Below, piece after piece: positions 7,437-13,851 of a stretch of 23,235 bases of DNA. The position numbers and the translations under genes are program-made. Position 1 is the first letter of the stretch. Each line of letters starts with the position of its first letter. Source of the DNA: CAXMQS01 sp036446035 (GTDB taxonomy: Bacteria; Actinomycetota; Acidimicrobiia; Spongiisociales; JAOTWH01); contig JAZFSG010000133.1 of NCBI GenBank assembly GCA_036446035.1, forward strand, positions 1 to 23,235, written 5' to 3'. The notes under the pieces were generated by a model that saw only the letters and a program-made list of their open reading frames with translations, ran no database searches and was not told where the DNA came from.

Positions 7437-8642
7437 GTGCAGCCAAAAGATTCGCCGCAAGAGGCCGCGTTTCGCTCTGATGCGGCCGCCTGGCTCGACG
7501 CCAACGCGACCCGCCGCACCGAGCCAACCGTCATCGTCTCGTCCATCGTGGCCGAGTGGACGGCAGACGAGGAGGTCGAGGGGCTGGCGATCGCCCGTGC
7601 CTGGCAGCGCACCAAGTTCGACGCGGGATGGGCTGGCATCCGTTGGTCAAAGGAGCACGGAGGCCGCGGCGGCACCGGGATGGAAGCGGTCATCTTTCGT
7701 CAGGAGGAGTTGCGTTACGACGTCCCTGCAGACGCTCTAGCCGTTGGGCTCGATTGGCTGGGACCTGCAGTCGCCGAGTTCGCCGAGACCGACCTCGCCG
7801 TCGAGGTCCTGCCGACGCTTCTCTCTGGTGACTCAGTCTGGTGCCAGCTCTTCTCGGAACCGGCTGCCGGCTCCGACCTGGCTGGTCTCGAGACGAAGGC
7901 TGAACGCGACGGCGACGAGTGGACCATCAGCGGCCAGAAGGTGTGGACGACCCTCGCCCACCTCGCAGACCGCGGCCTCCTCATCGCCCGCCACGACTCG
8001 AACGCCGCCAAGCACCGCGGCCTGACGGCCTTCCTTGTCGACATGGACGCGCCGCGGATAACGGTCAACCCGGTGCGCCAGATGACCGGAGCAGCCAACT
8101 TCAACGAGGTGTTCTTCGACGGGGTGCGCGTTCCGGACGGCCAGAGGGTCGGTGAGGTCGGAGACGGGTGGCGGGTGGCGCTAGGGGCGTTCCGCCATGA
8201 ACGTTTCTCCGACTCCTTCTCGAACACCGACGCCATCGACGCCCTGGCCATGCTGATGGGCCAAGCCGAGCGATCGGGGTCGCAACGCGACCGTTTCGCC
8301 AGCCTCTACGCCAGGTCGCAAGCCTTGCGCTACACCGGTCTCCGACTGTTGACCGACATCTCGAAGGGTCGACCGATTGGAGCCGAGGGGTCTGTCCTCA
8401 AGCTGGCGGGACCCGAGCTCCTCTCGGACATCTACGAGCTAGGACTCGAGCTACAGGGGCCGTCGGCAACGCTGGCGACAGGCGATGAGTGGCGGGCCGC
8501 CTTTCTCGGGATCCCCGGCATGATCGTCGGTGGCGGCACTCCCCCAATTCAGCGCAACATCATCGGCGAGCAGCTACTTGGTCTCCCCGGGGATATTCGA
8601 GTCGACAAGGACATGCCGTTTCGCGAGACCCCGAACCGCTAG
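7437..8642 (+). CDS. Acyl-CoA dehydrogenase (FadE type)
   Basis: FAD enzyme that oxidises an acyl-CoA to the 2-enoyl-CoA and passes electrons to ETF (etfBA are in this window). 401 residues from GTG 7437. The start is chosen because MQPKDSPQEAAFRSDAAAWL matches the usual N terminus and a -10-like box precedes it; the in-frame GTG at 7398 lies in the promoter region. Seen: FSEPAAGSDLAGL, WTISGQKVWTT, GDGWRVAL, and C-terminal GGGTPPIQRNIIGEQLLGLP. The medium-chain-type catalytic Glu (YEGT) is Gly here (GGGT). Glu255 in AFRHERF sits where isovaleryl/long-chain types carry their base, so it is the likely catalytic residue. The substrate is unknown; many actinobacterial relatives act on branched or steroid side-chain CoA esters. 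Confidence 0.92.
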   Translation: MQPKDSPQEAAFRSDAAAWLDANATRRTEPTVIVSSIVAEWTADEEVEGLAIARAWQRTKFDAGWAGIRWSKEHGGRGGTGMEAVIFRQEELRYDVPADALAVGLDWLGPAVAEFAETDLAVEVLPTLLSGDSVWCQLFSEPAAGSDLAGLETKAERDGDEWTISGQKVWTTLAHLADRGLLIARHDSNAAKHRGLTAFLVDMDAPRITVNPVRQMTGAANFNEVFFDGVRVPDGQRVGEVGDGWRVALGAFRHERFSDSFSNTDAIDALAMLMGQAERSGSQRDRFASLYARSQALRYTGLRLLTDISKGRPIGAEGSVLKLAGPELLSDIYELGLELQGPSATLATGDEWRAAFLGIPGMIVGGGTPPIQRNIIGEQLLGLPGDIRVDKDMPFRETPNR

Positions 8643-9190
8643 CTCTCCTTGAGGGTGACGGCGGTGCCGGTGACCGTAACGATCATGCGATGGTCGATGG
8701 GCGTGTAGTCGAGCTCGCAGGCGACAACGGCGTGGGCCCCCCGAGTGACCGCTGAGTCCACGAGGGAACCCATAGCGACAAGACGTGCCTGTTCCAGCAC
8801 AGTCCCCAGCGCATCCTCTGTCACGTCGATGCGGGCAGTCGCCTCGCCGCTGACCACACCCAGGTAGGTGTCGATGTCCCAGTCCTCGAAGGTCGTGGTC
8901 GTGGTGACGATCGGCCGCCAAGTCCCCTCGTCGCCGGCCCATCCTTGGGCTGCGTCCCGCCAGTGAGCGCCCCAGCGAGCTCCGAGACCGAAGTCTCTCT
9001 CCGGGCCCTCGGCTTCGTCGACTTCGTAACGAGGCGTGATGTCGACAACGGCCGGCTCCGTGATGGGGTGAACGTTGGACGTCGTCGCGGCGGGGTGCAA
9101 GGCCCTGGCGGTCTCCATGGCCTGCGACAGACGATTGCCGGGGGCGGTGATACGAGTACGGCTCGTGAGATATTGGCCCCAGTAGTCCAT
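8639..9190 (-). CDS. YbjQ/UPF0145-like protein with N-terminal extension
   Basis: 183 residues. The C-terminal half resembles the YbjQ (UPF0145, putative heavy-metal-binding) family: TTTTTFEDWDIDTYLGVVSGEA, then GAHAVVACELDY and IVTVTGTAVTLKES. The central family segment is shortened. The first 90 or so residues are hydrophilic, rich in charged residues, and not recognised. ATG 9190 is chosen because GCGGAGA precedes it at good spacing; the in-frame ATGs further upstream would run into trmD. The last bases are shared with the acyl-CoA dehydrogenase stop: both TAG stops lie in CTAG at 8639-8642. YbjQ proteins form pentamers; their function is poorly known. Confidence 0.78.
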   Translation of the reverse strand: MDYWGQYLTSRTRITAPGNRLSQAMETARALHPAATTSNVHPITEPAVVDITPRYEVDEAEGPERDFGLGARWGAHWRDAAQGWAGDEGTWRPIVTTTTTFEDWDIDTYLGVVSGEATARIDVTEDALGTVLEQARLVAMGSLVDSAVTRGAHAVVACELDYTPIDHRMIVTVTGTAVTLKES

Positions 9191-9220
9191 AGGTTCTCCG
9201 CTCAGCGTCAGCGCGCAGCG

Positions 9221-9226
9221 AGGATA
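9221..9226 (-). promoter_or_regulatory. -10-like box for the ybjQ-like gene
   Basis: Minus-strand TATCCT, 30 bases before ATG 9190. It overlaps by two bases the trmD box on the other strand, so the two promoters would compete or be co-regulated. Confidence 0.4.
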
Positions 9227-9230
9227 ACCT
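9225..9230 (+). promoter_or_regulatory. -10-like box for leaderless trmD mRNA
   Basis: TAACCT sits exactly 6 bases before the GTG of trmD, with no Shine-Dalgarno. A start of transcription at or next to the GTG is expected. Confidence 0.5.
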
Positions 9231-9236
9231 GCCGAC

Positions 9237-9902
9237 GTGGACATCCATGTGATTTCCATATTCCCCGAGTACTTCTCCGGTCCCCTCGACACCAGTTTGG
9301 TCGGCAAGGCGATCGGCTCCGGAGCTCTCACCATCACTGTTCACGATCTTCGTGAGCACGGCGCCGGCGCGCACCGAGCGGTCGACGACGCTCCGTTCGG
9401 AGGAGGCGCCGGCATGGTCATGGCAATCGAACCCCTGGCGAAGGCGCTCGATCCCCTCGCCGATACCCACCGGGTTCTCCTCGCTGCCGCCGGTAAGAGG
9501 ATGAAGCAAGCAGACCTCGACCGCCTCGCCAGGATGGACTCGGTCACTCTGATCTGTGGCCGCTACGAGGGGGTCGACGAACGGGTTGCCGAGAATCTCG
9601 TAAACGAGGAGCTATCACTTGGCGACTACGTTCTGCTGGGTGGTGAGGTCGGCGCTCTCGCCATCATCGAGGGCGTTGCCCGCCTCCTGCCGGGTGTCGT
9701 CGGCAATCCGGAGTCCACAGAACACGAGAGCTTTCGCAACAACCTCGTTGAGGAGCCCCAGTACACGAGGCCGGCCTCATTTCGAGGGTGGGAGGTCCCC
9801 GAGGTCCTGCTGTCTGGGGACCACGGGGCCATCGAAGCCTGGCGCCAGAAACAGCGACGTTCGCGAACCGCAGAGCGGCGCCCCGACTTCAAGAACGAAT
9901 AG
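9237..9902 (+). CDS. trmD: tRNA (guanine-N1)-methyltransferase TrmD
   Basis: SPOUT-class enzyme that methylates G37 of tRNAs to m1G using S-adenosylmethionine, preventing frameshifts. 221 residues, slightly short of E. coli (255). Seen: MDIHVISIFPEYF, DDAPFGGGAGMVM, LICGRYEGVDERV, the knot segment GDYVLLGGEVGALAI, RLLPGVVGN, PQYTRP and VPEVLLSGDH. Arg149 matches the E. coli Arg154 position. The catalytic Asp169 of E. coli (DSF) is Glu164 here (ESF), with the same 15-residue distance from the Arg. GTG 9237 gives the exact family N terminus and is probably read from a leaderless mRNA. Confidence 0.96.
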   Translation: MDIHVISIFPEYFSGPLDTSLVGKAIGSGALTITVHDLREHGAGAHRAVDDAPFGGGAGMVMAIEPLAKALDPLADTHRVLLAAAGKRMKQADLDRLARMDSVTLICGRYEGVDERVAENLVNEELSLGDYVLLGGEVGALAIIEGVARLLPGVVGNPESTEHESFRNNLVEEPQYTRPASFRGWEVPEVLLSGDHGAIEAWRQKQRRSRTAERRPDFKNE

Positions 9903-9922
9903 CCGGAGGCCAGCGAGGTCGA

Positions 9923-9928
9923 TACACT
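9923..9928 (+). promoter_or_regulatory. -10-like box for rplS
   Basis: TACACT lies 33 bases before ATG 9962 in the 59-base trmD-rplS gap. A leader of about 25 bases would then contain GGAGGA (9951-9956). Read-through from trmD is also likely. Confidence 0.4.
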
Positions 9929-9961
9929 CCGCTGCCGCTCGGGCACGCCCGGAGGATTCCT

Positions 9962-10309
9962 ATGAACACCCTGAAGAAGCTGGAAAACGCTCGCCTCCGC
10001 GACGACATACCCGACTTCTCACCTGGCGACACCGTCAAGGTGTACGTGCGGGTCCTCGAAGGCGGTCGTGAGCGCGTTCAGGTGTACGAAGGCGTCGTCA
10101 TCGGACGCTCCGGCGGCGGCCTGCGCGAGACCTTCACGGTGCGCAAGATCAGCTTCGGAGTTGGGGTTGAGCGCATCTTCCCCGTCCACGCACCGATCAT
10201 CTCCAAGCTCGAGGTAACCCGCAAGGGCAAGGTGCGTCGCGCCAAGCTGTACTACCTGCGCGATCGTGTTGGGCGCGCGGCACGCATCAAGGAGAAGCGG
10301 GACCAGTAA
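9962..10309 (+). CDS. rplS: 50S ribosomal protein L19
   Basis: Large-subunit protein at the 30S-50S interface, 115 residues, normal length. Seen: FSPGDTVKVYVRVLEGGRER, YEGVVIGRSGGGLRETFTVR, GVGVERIFPVHAPII and KVRRAKLYYLRDRVGRAARI. ATG 9962 follows GGAGGATTCCT, a strong ribosome-binding site. lepB starts 5 bases after the stop. Confidence 0.98.
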   Translation: MNTLKKLENARLRDDIPDFSPGDTVKVYVRVLEGGRERVQVYEGVVIGRSGGGLRETFTVRKISFGVGVERIFPVHAPIISKLEVTRKGKVRRAKLYYLRDRVGRAARIKEKRDQ

Positions 10310-10314
10310 CCCCA

Positions 10315-11028
10315 GTGAGCAGCAGACCTCCCTGGGTAGAGCCGTCGCCTGAAGACGCAGGGCCCGTCGCCGACGTAGAACCAGCTCCCGACGATCCCTT
10401 AGTTCGACTGCGCGCCCACGCCGTTGAGGGGTCGGAGGACAAGAAGACCCGCAAGTCCTTTTGGCGAGAGCTACCACTCCTCGTCCTCATAGCACTCATC
10501 GTCGCCGTCGTCATCAAGACCTTCTTGGTGCAGGCATTCTTCATCGAGTCCGGCTCGATGCGCGACACGCTCATCGAGGGTGACCGAGTCATGGTCAACA
10601 AGCTGTCCTATCGCTTCGGAGAGCCGGAAAGGGGCGACATCATCGTTTTCGATCCCCCCGGCGGGAACACCAACGATGGTGAGTCGCTTCCATCAAAGGT
10701 GCTGCGCAACGTCGCCGAGTCCATCGGCCTGAGCCAGCCGGCGTCGGAGTTCATCAAGAGGGTGATCGCTACCGAGGGCGAAACCATCGAGATCCGAGAC
10801 AACCAGGTCGTCGTCGACGGCACCGCGCTCGTCGAGCCCTACCTCGATGCCAACGTTCGTATGCCCGACTTCGGGCCGGAGACCGTCCCCGACAATCACG
10901 TCTTCGTCATGGGCGACAACCGCTCCCAGAGCAGGGACAGCAGATTCTTCGGGTCCATTCCCACCAACACCATCGTCGGCAGAGCGTTCGTGACCGTGTG
11001 GCCTCCGAGCCAATGGGACGGTCTGTGA
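10315..11028 (+). CDS. lepB: Signal peptidase I
   Basis: Membrane serine protease that removes signal peptides from Sec/Tat-exported proteins. 237 residues: a charged cytoplasmic N-terminal part of about 50 residues, one membrane helix (about 54-76, LLVLIALIVAVVIKTFLVQ), then the extracellular catalytic domain. Catalytic Ser81 (ESGSM) and Lys148 (FIKRVIA) are both present, as is the GDNRSQSRDSR box. An insert between boxes C and D (GGNTNDGESLPSKVLRNVAE) is common in actinobacterial forms. GTG 10315 lies 5 bases after rplS with no good Shine-Dalgarno, so coupling to rplS is likely. In mycobacteria rnhB follows; it is absent here. Confidence 0.95.
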   Translation: MSSRPPWVEPSPEDAGPVADVEPAPDDPLVRLRAHAVEGSEDKKTRKSFWRELPLLVLIALIVAVVIKTFLVQAFFIESGSMRDTLIEGDRVMVNKLSYRFGEPERGDIIVFDPPGGNTNDGESLPSKVLRNVAESIGLSQPASEFIKRVIATEGETIEIRDNQVVVDGTALVEPYLDANVRMPDFGPETVPDNHVFVMGDNRSQSRDSRFFGSIPTNTIVGRAFVTVWPPSQWDGL

Positions 11029-11050
11029 CCTGTCGCACTCGGTCACTACA

Positions 11051-11079
11051 CCTGTGCCCATGGACATCGATGACACAGG
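11051..11079. repeat. Short inverted repeat upstream of the DUF2469 gene
   Basis: CCTGTG (11051-11056) and CACAGG (11074-11079) are perfect inverted copies 17 bases apart, ending about 20 bases before the -10-like box of the DUF2469 gene. It could be an operator or a weak hairpin, but six-base arms can arise by chance. Confidence 0.25.
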
Positions 11080-11099
11080 CGACACGGGTCGGGGCCGGG

Positions 11100-11105
11100 T
11101 ATCAT
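11100..11105 (+). promoter_or_regulatory. -10-like box for DUF2469 gene
   Basis: TATCAT, 25 bases before ATG 11131, with AAGGAG (11119-11124) inside the predicted short leader. No clear -35 element is seen. Confidence 0.4.
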
Positions 11106-11130
11106 CCTCGCCAACAGCAAGGAGCAGCCG

Positions 11131-11427
11131 ATGGGTGAAGAAGACCTCGAGAGATATGAGACCGAGGTCGAGCTGCAGATCTACCAGGAGTACCGCGACG
11201 TGCTCCCGCTGTTCCGCTTCGTGGTCGAGACCGAGCGCCGCTTCTACCTCGCCAACGGCGTTCAGGTCAATACCAAGTCGGCCGACGGCGCGACCTACTT
11301 CGAGATAGAGCTCGAGGACGCGTGGGTTTGGGACATGTATCGCCCGGCTCGCTTTCTCCGCAATGTCAGAGTGATGAGCTTTCGCGACGTCAACATCGAG
11401 GAGCTCGAGCCCTCAGCGCGGCTCTAA
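11131..11427 (+). CDS. DUF2469 family protein
   Basis: 98-residue cytoplasmic protein of a family almost confined to Actinobacteria, function unknown. Seen: EDLERYETEVELQIYQEYRD, FVVETERRFYLANGV, DAWVWDMYRPARFLRNVRV and FRDVNIEELE, which match the family along its whole length. ATG follows AAGGAG at 6-base spacing. It lies between lepB and yraN as in mycobacteria. Confidence 0.95.
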   Translation: MGEEDLERYETEVELQIYQEYRDVLPLFRFVVETERRFYLANGVQVNTKSADGATYFEIELEDAWVWDMYRPARFLRNVRVMSFRDVNIEELEPSARL

Positions 11428-11441
11428 CCGACCGCCTCGAC

Positions 11442-11750
11442 CTGGCTCGATTCGGGGAGTCGATCGCCGCCCGCTTCCTGCGTCGCCGCGGCTTGACCAT
11501 CGCCCATCGCAACCATCGGGTAGGCCGCGGCGAGATCGACATCATCGCCACCGACGGCAAGCGCCGAGTTGCCGTCGAGGTGAAGACCCGGCGCCGCGGC
11601 GCCGTCGATCCGGTCGAGTCCTTCACGCCGGCCAAAGCCAAGCAGGTGCGTCAACTCGCAGGCCAGCTCGGCATCGGACGTGTCGACGTGGTGGCCGTCA
11701 CCGTCGGTTCGCAGTTCGTCGAGGTACGTTGGCTGCCGCAGATCGCTTAG
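11442..11750 (+). CDS. YraN/UPF0102 nuclease-like protein (start uncertain)
   Basis: Small protein with a restriction-endonuclease-like fold; role unproven, genetically linked to comM and dprA in many Actinobacteria. Seen: LARFGESIAARFLRRRGLTI, RNHRVGRGEIDIIA, VAVEVKTRRRG (the E-D-ExK pattern of the fold) and the helix after P-AKAKQVRQLA. Homologous sequence begins near base 11424-11445. No ATG, GTG or TTG exists in frame there. The candidates are CTG 11442 (given here), or GTG 11322 / TTG 11328, which would overlap the DUF2469 gene by about 100 bases and add residues unlike the family. Its TAG overlaps the TAA of the convergent His/Cys gene. Confidence 0.85.
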   Translation: MARFGESIAARFLRRRGLTIAHRNHRVGRGEIDIIATDGKRRVAVEVKTRRRGAVDPVESFTPAKAKQVRQLAGQLGIGRVDVVAVTVGSQFVEVRWLPQIA

Positions 11751-11947
11751 TGCCGCCGCTGTCGGAGCTCTTTGAACCAACAGCCGCGGTGCCAGTGGCG
11801 TCGTAGGTCGGGCGCGTCCTCGGGGACAATGACCAGGTGACCAACTCCAGGCTCAATAGCCGCCTCGCATCCAGGGCATAGGTAGCGCTTGCGAGCGGCG
11901 TAGGGCTGAACCAGGGAGACTTGTTCTATCCCGAAAGGGCCGCCCAT
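11747..11947 (-). CDS. Small His/Cys (putative zinc-binding) actinobacterial protein
   Basis: 66 residues from ATG 11947. The C-terminal part carries LCPGCEAAIEPGVGHLVIVP and DLRRHWHRGCW, a Cys-x2-Cys plus His-x-His-x2-Cys arrangement that should bind zinc. I recognise this as the short protein often mislabelled 'ATP/GTP-binding' in actinomycete genomes; function unknown. A longer ORF in frame starts at ATG 12061, but its extra residues are not family-like and overlap the small membrane gene. The gene overlaps that upstream gene by 22 bases, suggesting coupling, and is convergent with yraN. Confidence 0.75.
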   Translation of the reverse strand: MGGPFGIEQVSLVQPYAARKRYLCPGCEAAIEPGVGHLVIVPEDAPDLRRHWHRGCWFKELRQRRH

Positions 11948-12039
11948 GCCACCAATCCCAACACCGCGAGAACAGTCACAGCCATGATCGCGACGTCCAC
12001 GACGCTGCGGTGCTGCTGGCGGAAAGGGTTGAAGCCCAT
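11926..12039 (-). CDS. 37-residue single-pass membrane protein
   Basis: A short ORF below usual size cut-offs: MGFNPFRQQHRSVVD, then a membrane helix (VAIMAVTVLAVLGLVAWAAL) and a stop. The pattern MxFNPFRxxxR plus one helix recurs in small actinomycete proteins placed just before the His/Cys gene, as here (from memory, not checked). It has a -10-like box (TACCAT) 8 bases before the ATG, so the mRNA may be leaderless. Topology by the positive-inside rule is N-in. Function is unknown. Confidence 0.65.
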   Translation of the reverse strand: MGFNPFRQQHRSVVDVAIMAVTVLAVLGLVAWAALSG

Positions 12040-12047
12040 AGTGGGCG

Positions 12048-12053
12048 ATGGTA
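12048..12053 (-). promoter_or_regulatory. -10-like box for the small membrane gene
   Basis: Minus-strand TACCAT, 8 bases before ATG 12039. It lies 9 bases from the oppositely directed box of the crotonase gene, so this 35-base gap appears to hold two divergent leaderless promoters. Confidence 0.4.
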
Positions 12054-12062
12054 CGGCCCATC

Positions 12063-12068
12063 TAGGCT
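12063..12068 (+). promoter_or_regulatory. -10-like box for leaderless crotonase mRNA
   Basis: TAGGCT exactly 6 bases before ATG 12075, with no Shine-Dalgarno. Same geometry as cofG and trmD. Confidence 0.5.
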
Positions 12069-12074
12069 TGGCCG

Positions 12075-12845
12075 ATGTTCGACATTGCTGACACCGGACG
12101 AGTGCGCACCCTCACCATCAACAACCCCGAGCGCAAGAACGCGATCCCAACCTCGGAGTGGCCGCAGCTCGCCGACCACCTCGAGTCCTTCGAAGCCTCG
12201 GAGCAAAGGGCGCTCATCATCACCGGGGCTGGCGACGACTTCTGCTCGGGGGCCGACCTCGGTGGCAGCGAGTTCACGGATCACACGATCACGGCCCGTT
12301 ACGCCGACATGGGAGTCGTGGGCAGGGCCGCCACTGCGCTGCATCGGATCTCCAAGCCAACTGTGGCGGCAGTCGAGGGAGTAGCCGTTGGTGCCGGCAT
12401 GAACCTGGCGCTCGCCTGCGACATCGTCATCTCCTCCCGCACTGCACGCTTCAGTGAGATCTTCGTGAAGCGCGGATTGACGGTCGACTTCGGAGGAACG
12501 TGGCTCCTCCCCCGCCTCGTAGGTCTTGCTGTCGCCCGTGATCTTGCCTTGACGGGCAGGATGGTCAGCGGCGAGGAGGCGGCGACCCTCGGGCTGGTGT
12601 CGCGGGCGGTGGAGTCCGAAGCCCTGCAGGCCGACGCCATGGAAGTGGCGACCGGCTTGGCAACGGGAGCACCGCTGGCACAGCGCTTCATCAAGACCGG
12701 GCTCAACCGGTCGCTCGACCTCACCTTCGAGCAGGCGCTGGCATATGAGGACCAGGCGCAGGCCATCTGCCTGTCTTCCGAAGATGTGGTCGAGGGGGTC
12801 AGCGCCTTCCTCTCCAAGCGTGACCCAGACTTCAAGGGCAGATGA
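12075..12845 (+). CDS. Enoyl-CoA hydratase/isomerase (PaaG-like crotonase)
   Basis: 256-residue crotonase-fold enzyme. Oxyanion-hole segments FCSGADLGG and EGVAVGAGMNLALACD are present. The active-site region GLTVDFGGTWLLPRLVG closely matches PaaG-type isomerases, in which the Asp (here Asp138) shifts double bonds; the Glu pair of true hydratases is not evident. An enoyl-CoA or ring-CoA isomerase role, or a related hydratase, is therefore more likely than classical beta-oxidation hydration. Substrate unknown. The stop overlaps the GNAT gene start (ATGA), so the two are translationally coupled. ATG 12075 is supported by the family N terminus and the promoter box. Confidence 0.92.
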   Translation: MFDIADTGRVRTLTINNPERKNAIPTSEWPQLADHLESFEASEQRALIITGAGDDFCSGADLGGSEFTDHTITARYADMGVVGRAATALHRISKPTVAAVEGVAVGAGMNLALACDIVISSRTARFSEIFVKRGLTVDFGGTWLLPRLVGLAVARDLALTGRMVSGEEAATLGLVSRAVESEALQADAMEVATGLATGAPLAQRFIKTGLNRSLDLTFEQALAYEDQAQAICLSSEDVVEGVSAFLSKRDPDFKGR

Positions 12846-13822
12846 ACGCGCCCGAGGGGGTGACCCTTCGCCAATTCGGGGGCGATGCCGACTATGCCGC
12901 CATAGCGACCTGCATCAATGAGACCGCGGCTGCCGACGGCGACGAGCGCTTCGAAACCGCAGAAGGCATCGCACACAGCTACGCCCACTTGGAGAACTCG
13001 GATCCGGCCACCGACATGCTGTTCGCTGAGGCCGACGGCGAGGTCGTCGCTTACAGCCGCGTCATGTGGGATCAGATCGAAGGGGGCGACAACGAGCGGA
13101 CCTACGGCCTCTACGGCTGGGTGCGCCCGGCGTGGCGTCGCCGCGGAATAGGTCGGGCCATGATGGCCGCCAACGAGGACCGCCTACGTCAGATCGCTGC
13201 CGGCCACGATTACGACGGCCCGGCGTTCTTCGACAGTGGCTGTTTCGACACGGACGCTGGAGCGGTCGCCCTCTTTGGAGCCAACGGCTACGCCGTGGCG
13301 GCCACAGACGTCGAGATGGTTCGTCCCAACCTCGACGACATCCCCAGGGCAGCTATCCCAGATGGCCTCGAAGTGCGACCGGTCGCCGATGAACACGTTC
13401 GCCAGATTCTGGAGGCGGGCGACGAGGCCTTCCGCGATCACTGGGGCTATGTGCCGGCCACAGAGGCCTACTTTGCTGAGGTCACCACAGCTCCCACCTT
13501 CGACCCGTCGCTGTGGCGAGTGGCCTGGGATGGCGACGAGGTGGCGGGGCAGGTGCGCAGCTTCATCAATGCACAAGAGAACGAGCACTTCGGCCATAGA
13601 CGCGGGTACACGGAGGACATCTCAGTGCGTCGCCCCTACCGGCGCCGTGGCCTAGCACGGGCGTTGATGCTGGTGAGCCTCGAGGCCGTGCGCGATCGCG
13701 ACATGACCGAGGCTGGTCTTGGCGTCCACGTTCAGAACCCAAACGACGCCCTCAGCCTCTACGAGAGCGCCGGGTTCGTGGTGACGTCGAGCTGGTCGAC
13801 CTACCGCAAACCATTTTCTTAG
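12842..13822 (+). CDS. Tandem GNAT-family N-acetyltransferase
   Basis: 326 residues with two GNAT folds. The first has its acetyl-CoA loop at RPAWRRRGIGRAMM and the second at RRPYRRRGLARALM, followed by NPNDALSLYESAGF, a typical GNAT ending. The two-domain layout and length resemble mycothiol synthase MshD, but I see no feature that proves this substrate, so it is left unnamed. Its ATG overlaps the crotonase stop by 4 bases; the pairing suggests a shared pathway or only a shared transcript. Confidence 0.88.
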   Translation: MNAPEGVTLRQFGGDADYAAIATCINETAAADGDERFETAEGIAHSYAHLENSDPATDMLFAEADGEVVAYSRVMWDQIEGGDNERTYGLYGWVRPAWRRRGIGRAMMAANEDRLRQIAAGHDYDGPAFFDSGCFDTDAGAVALFGANGYAVAATDVEMVRPNLDDIPRAAIPDGLEVRPVADEHVRQILEAGDEAFRDHWGYVPATEAYFAEVTTAPTFDPSLWRVAWDGDEVAGQVRSFINAQENEHFGHRRGYTEDISVRRPYRRRGLARALMLVSLEAVRDRDMTEAGLGVHVQNPNDALSLYESAGFVVTSSWSTYRKPFS

Positions 13823-13851
13823 GGTCGATTGGCCCTTGGTGAGCCAGGCCT

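Noticed and set aside
9941..9952. Possible hairpin CGGG-CACG-CCCG before the rplS Shine-Dalgarno as an L19 leader
   Set aside because: Only four base pairs, overlapping the ribosome-binding site; too little to call a regulatory RNA.
11747..12061. Long (104-codon) form of the His/Cys protein starting at 12061
   Set aside because: The first 38 residues are Arg/Gly/Pro-rich, unlike the family, and overlap the better-supported 37-residue membrane gene in another frame.
12842..13822. Naming the tandem GNAT protein as mycothiol synthase MshD
   Set aside because: Length and two-domain layout fit, but no substrate-specific motif was recognised; naming would be a guess.
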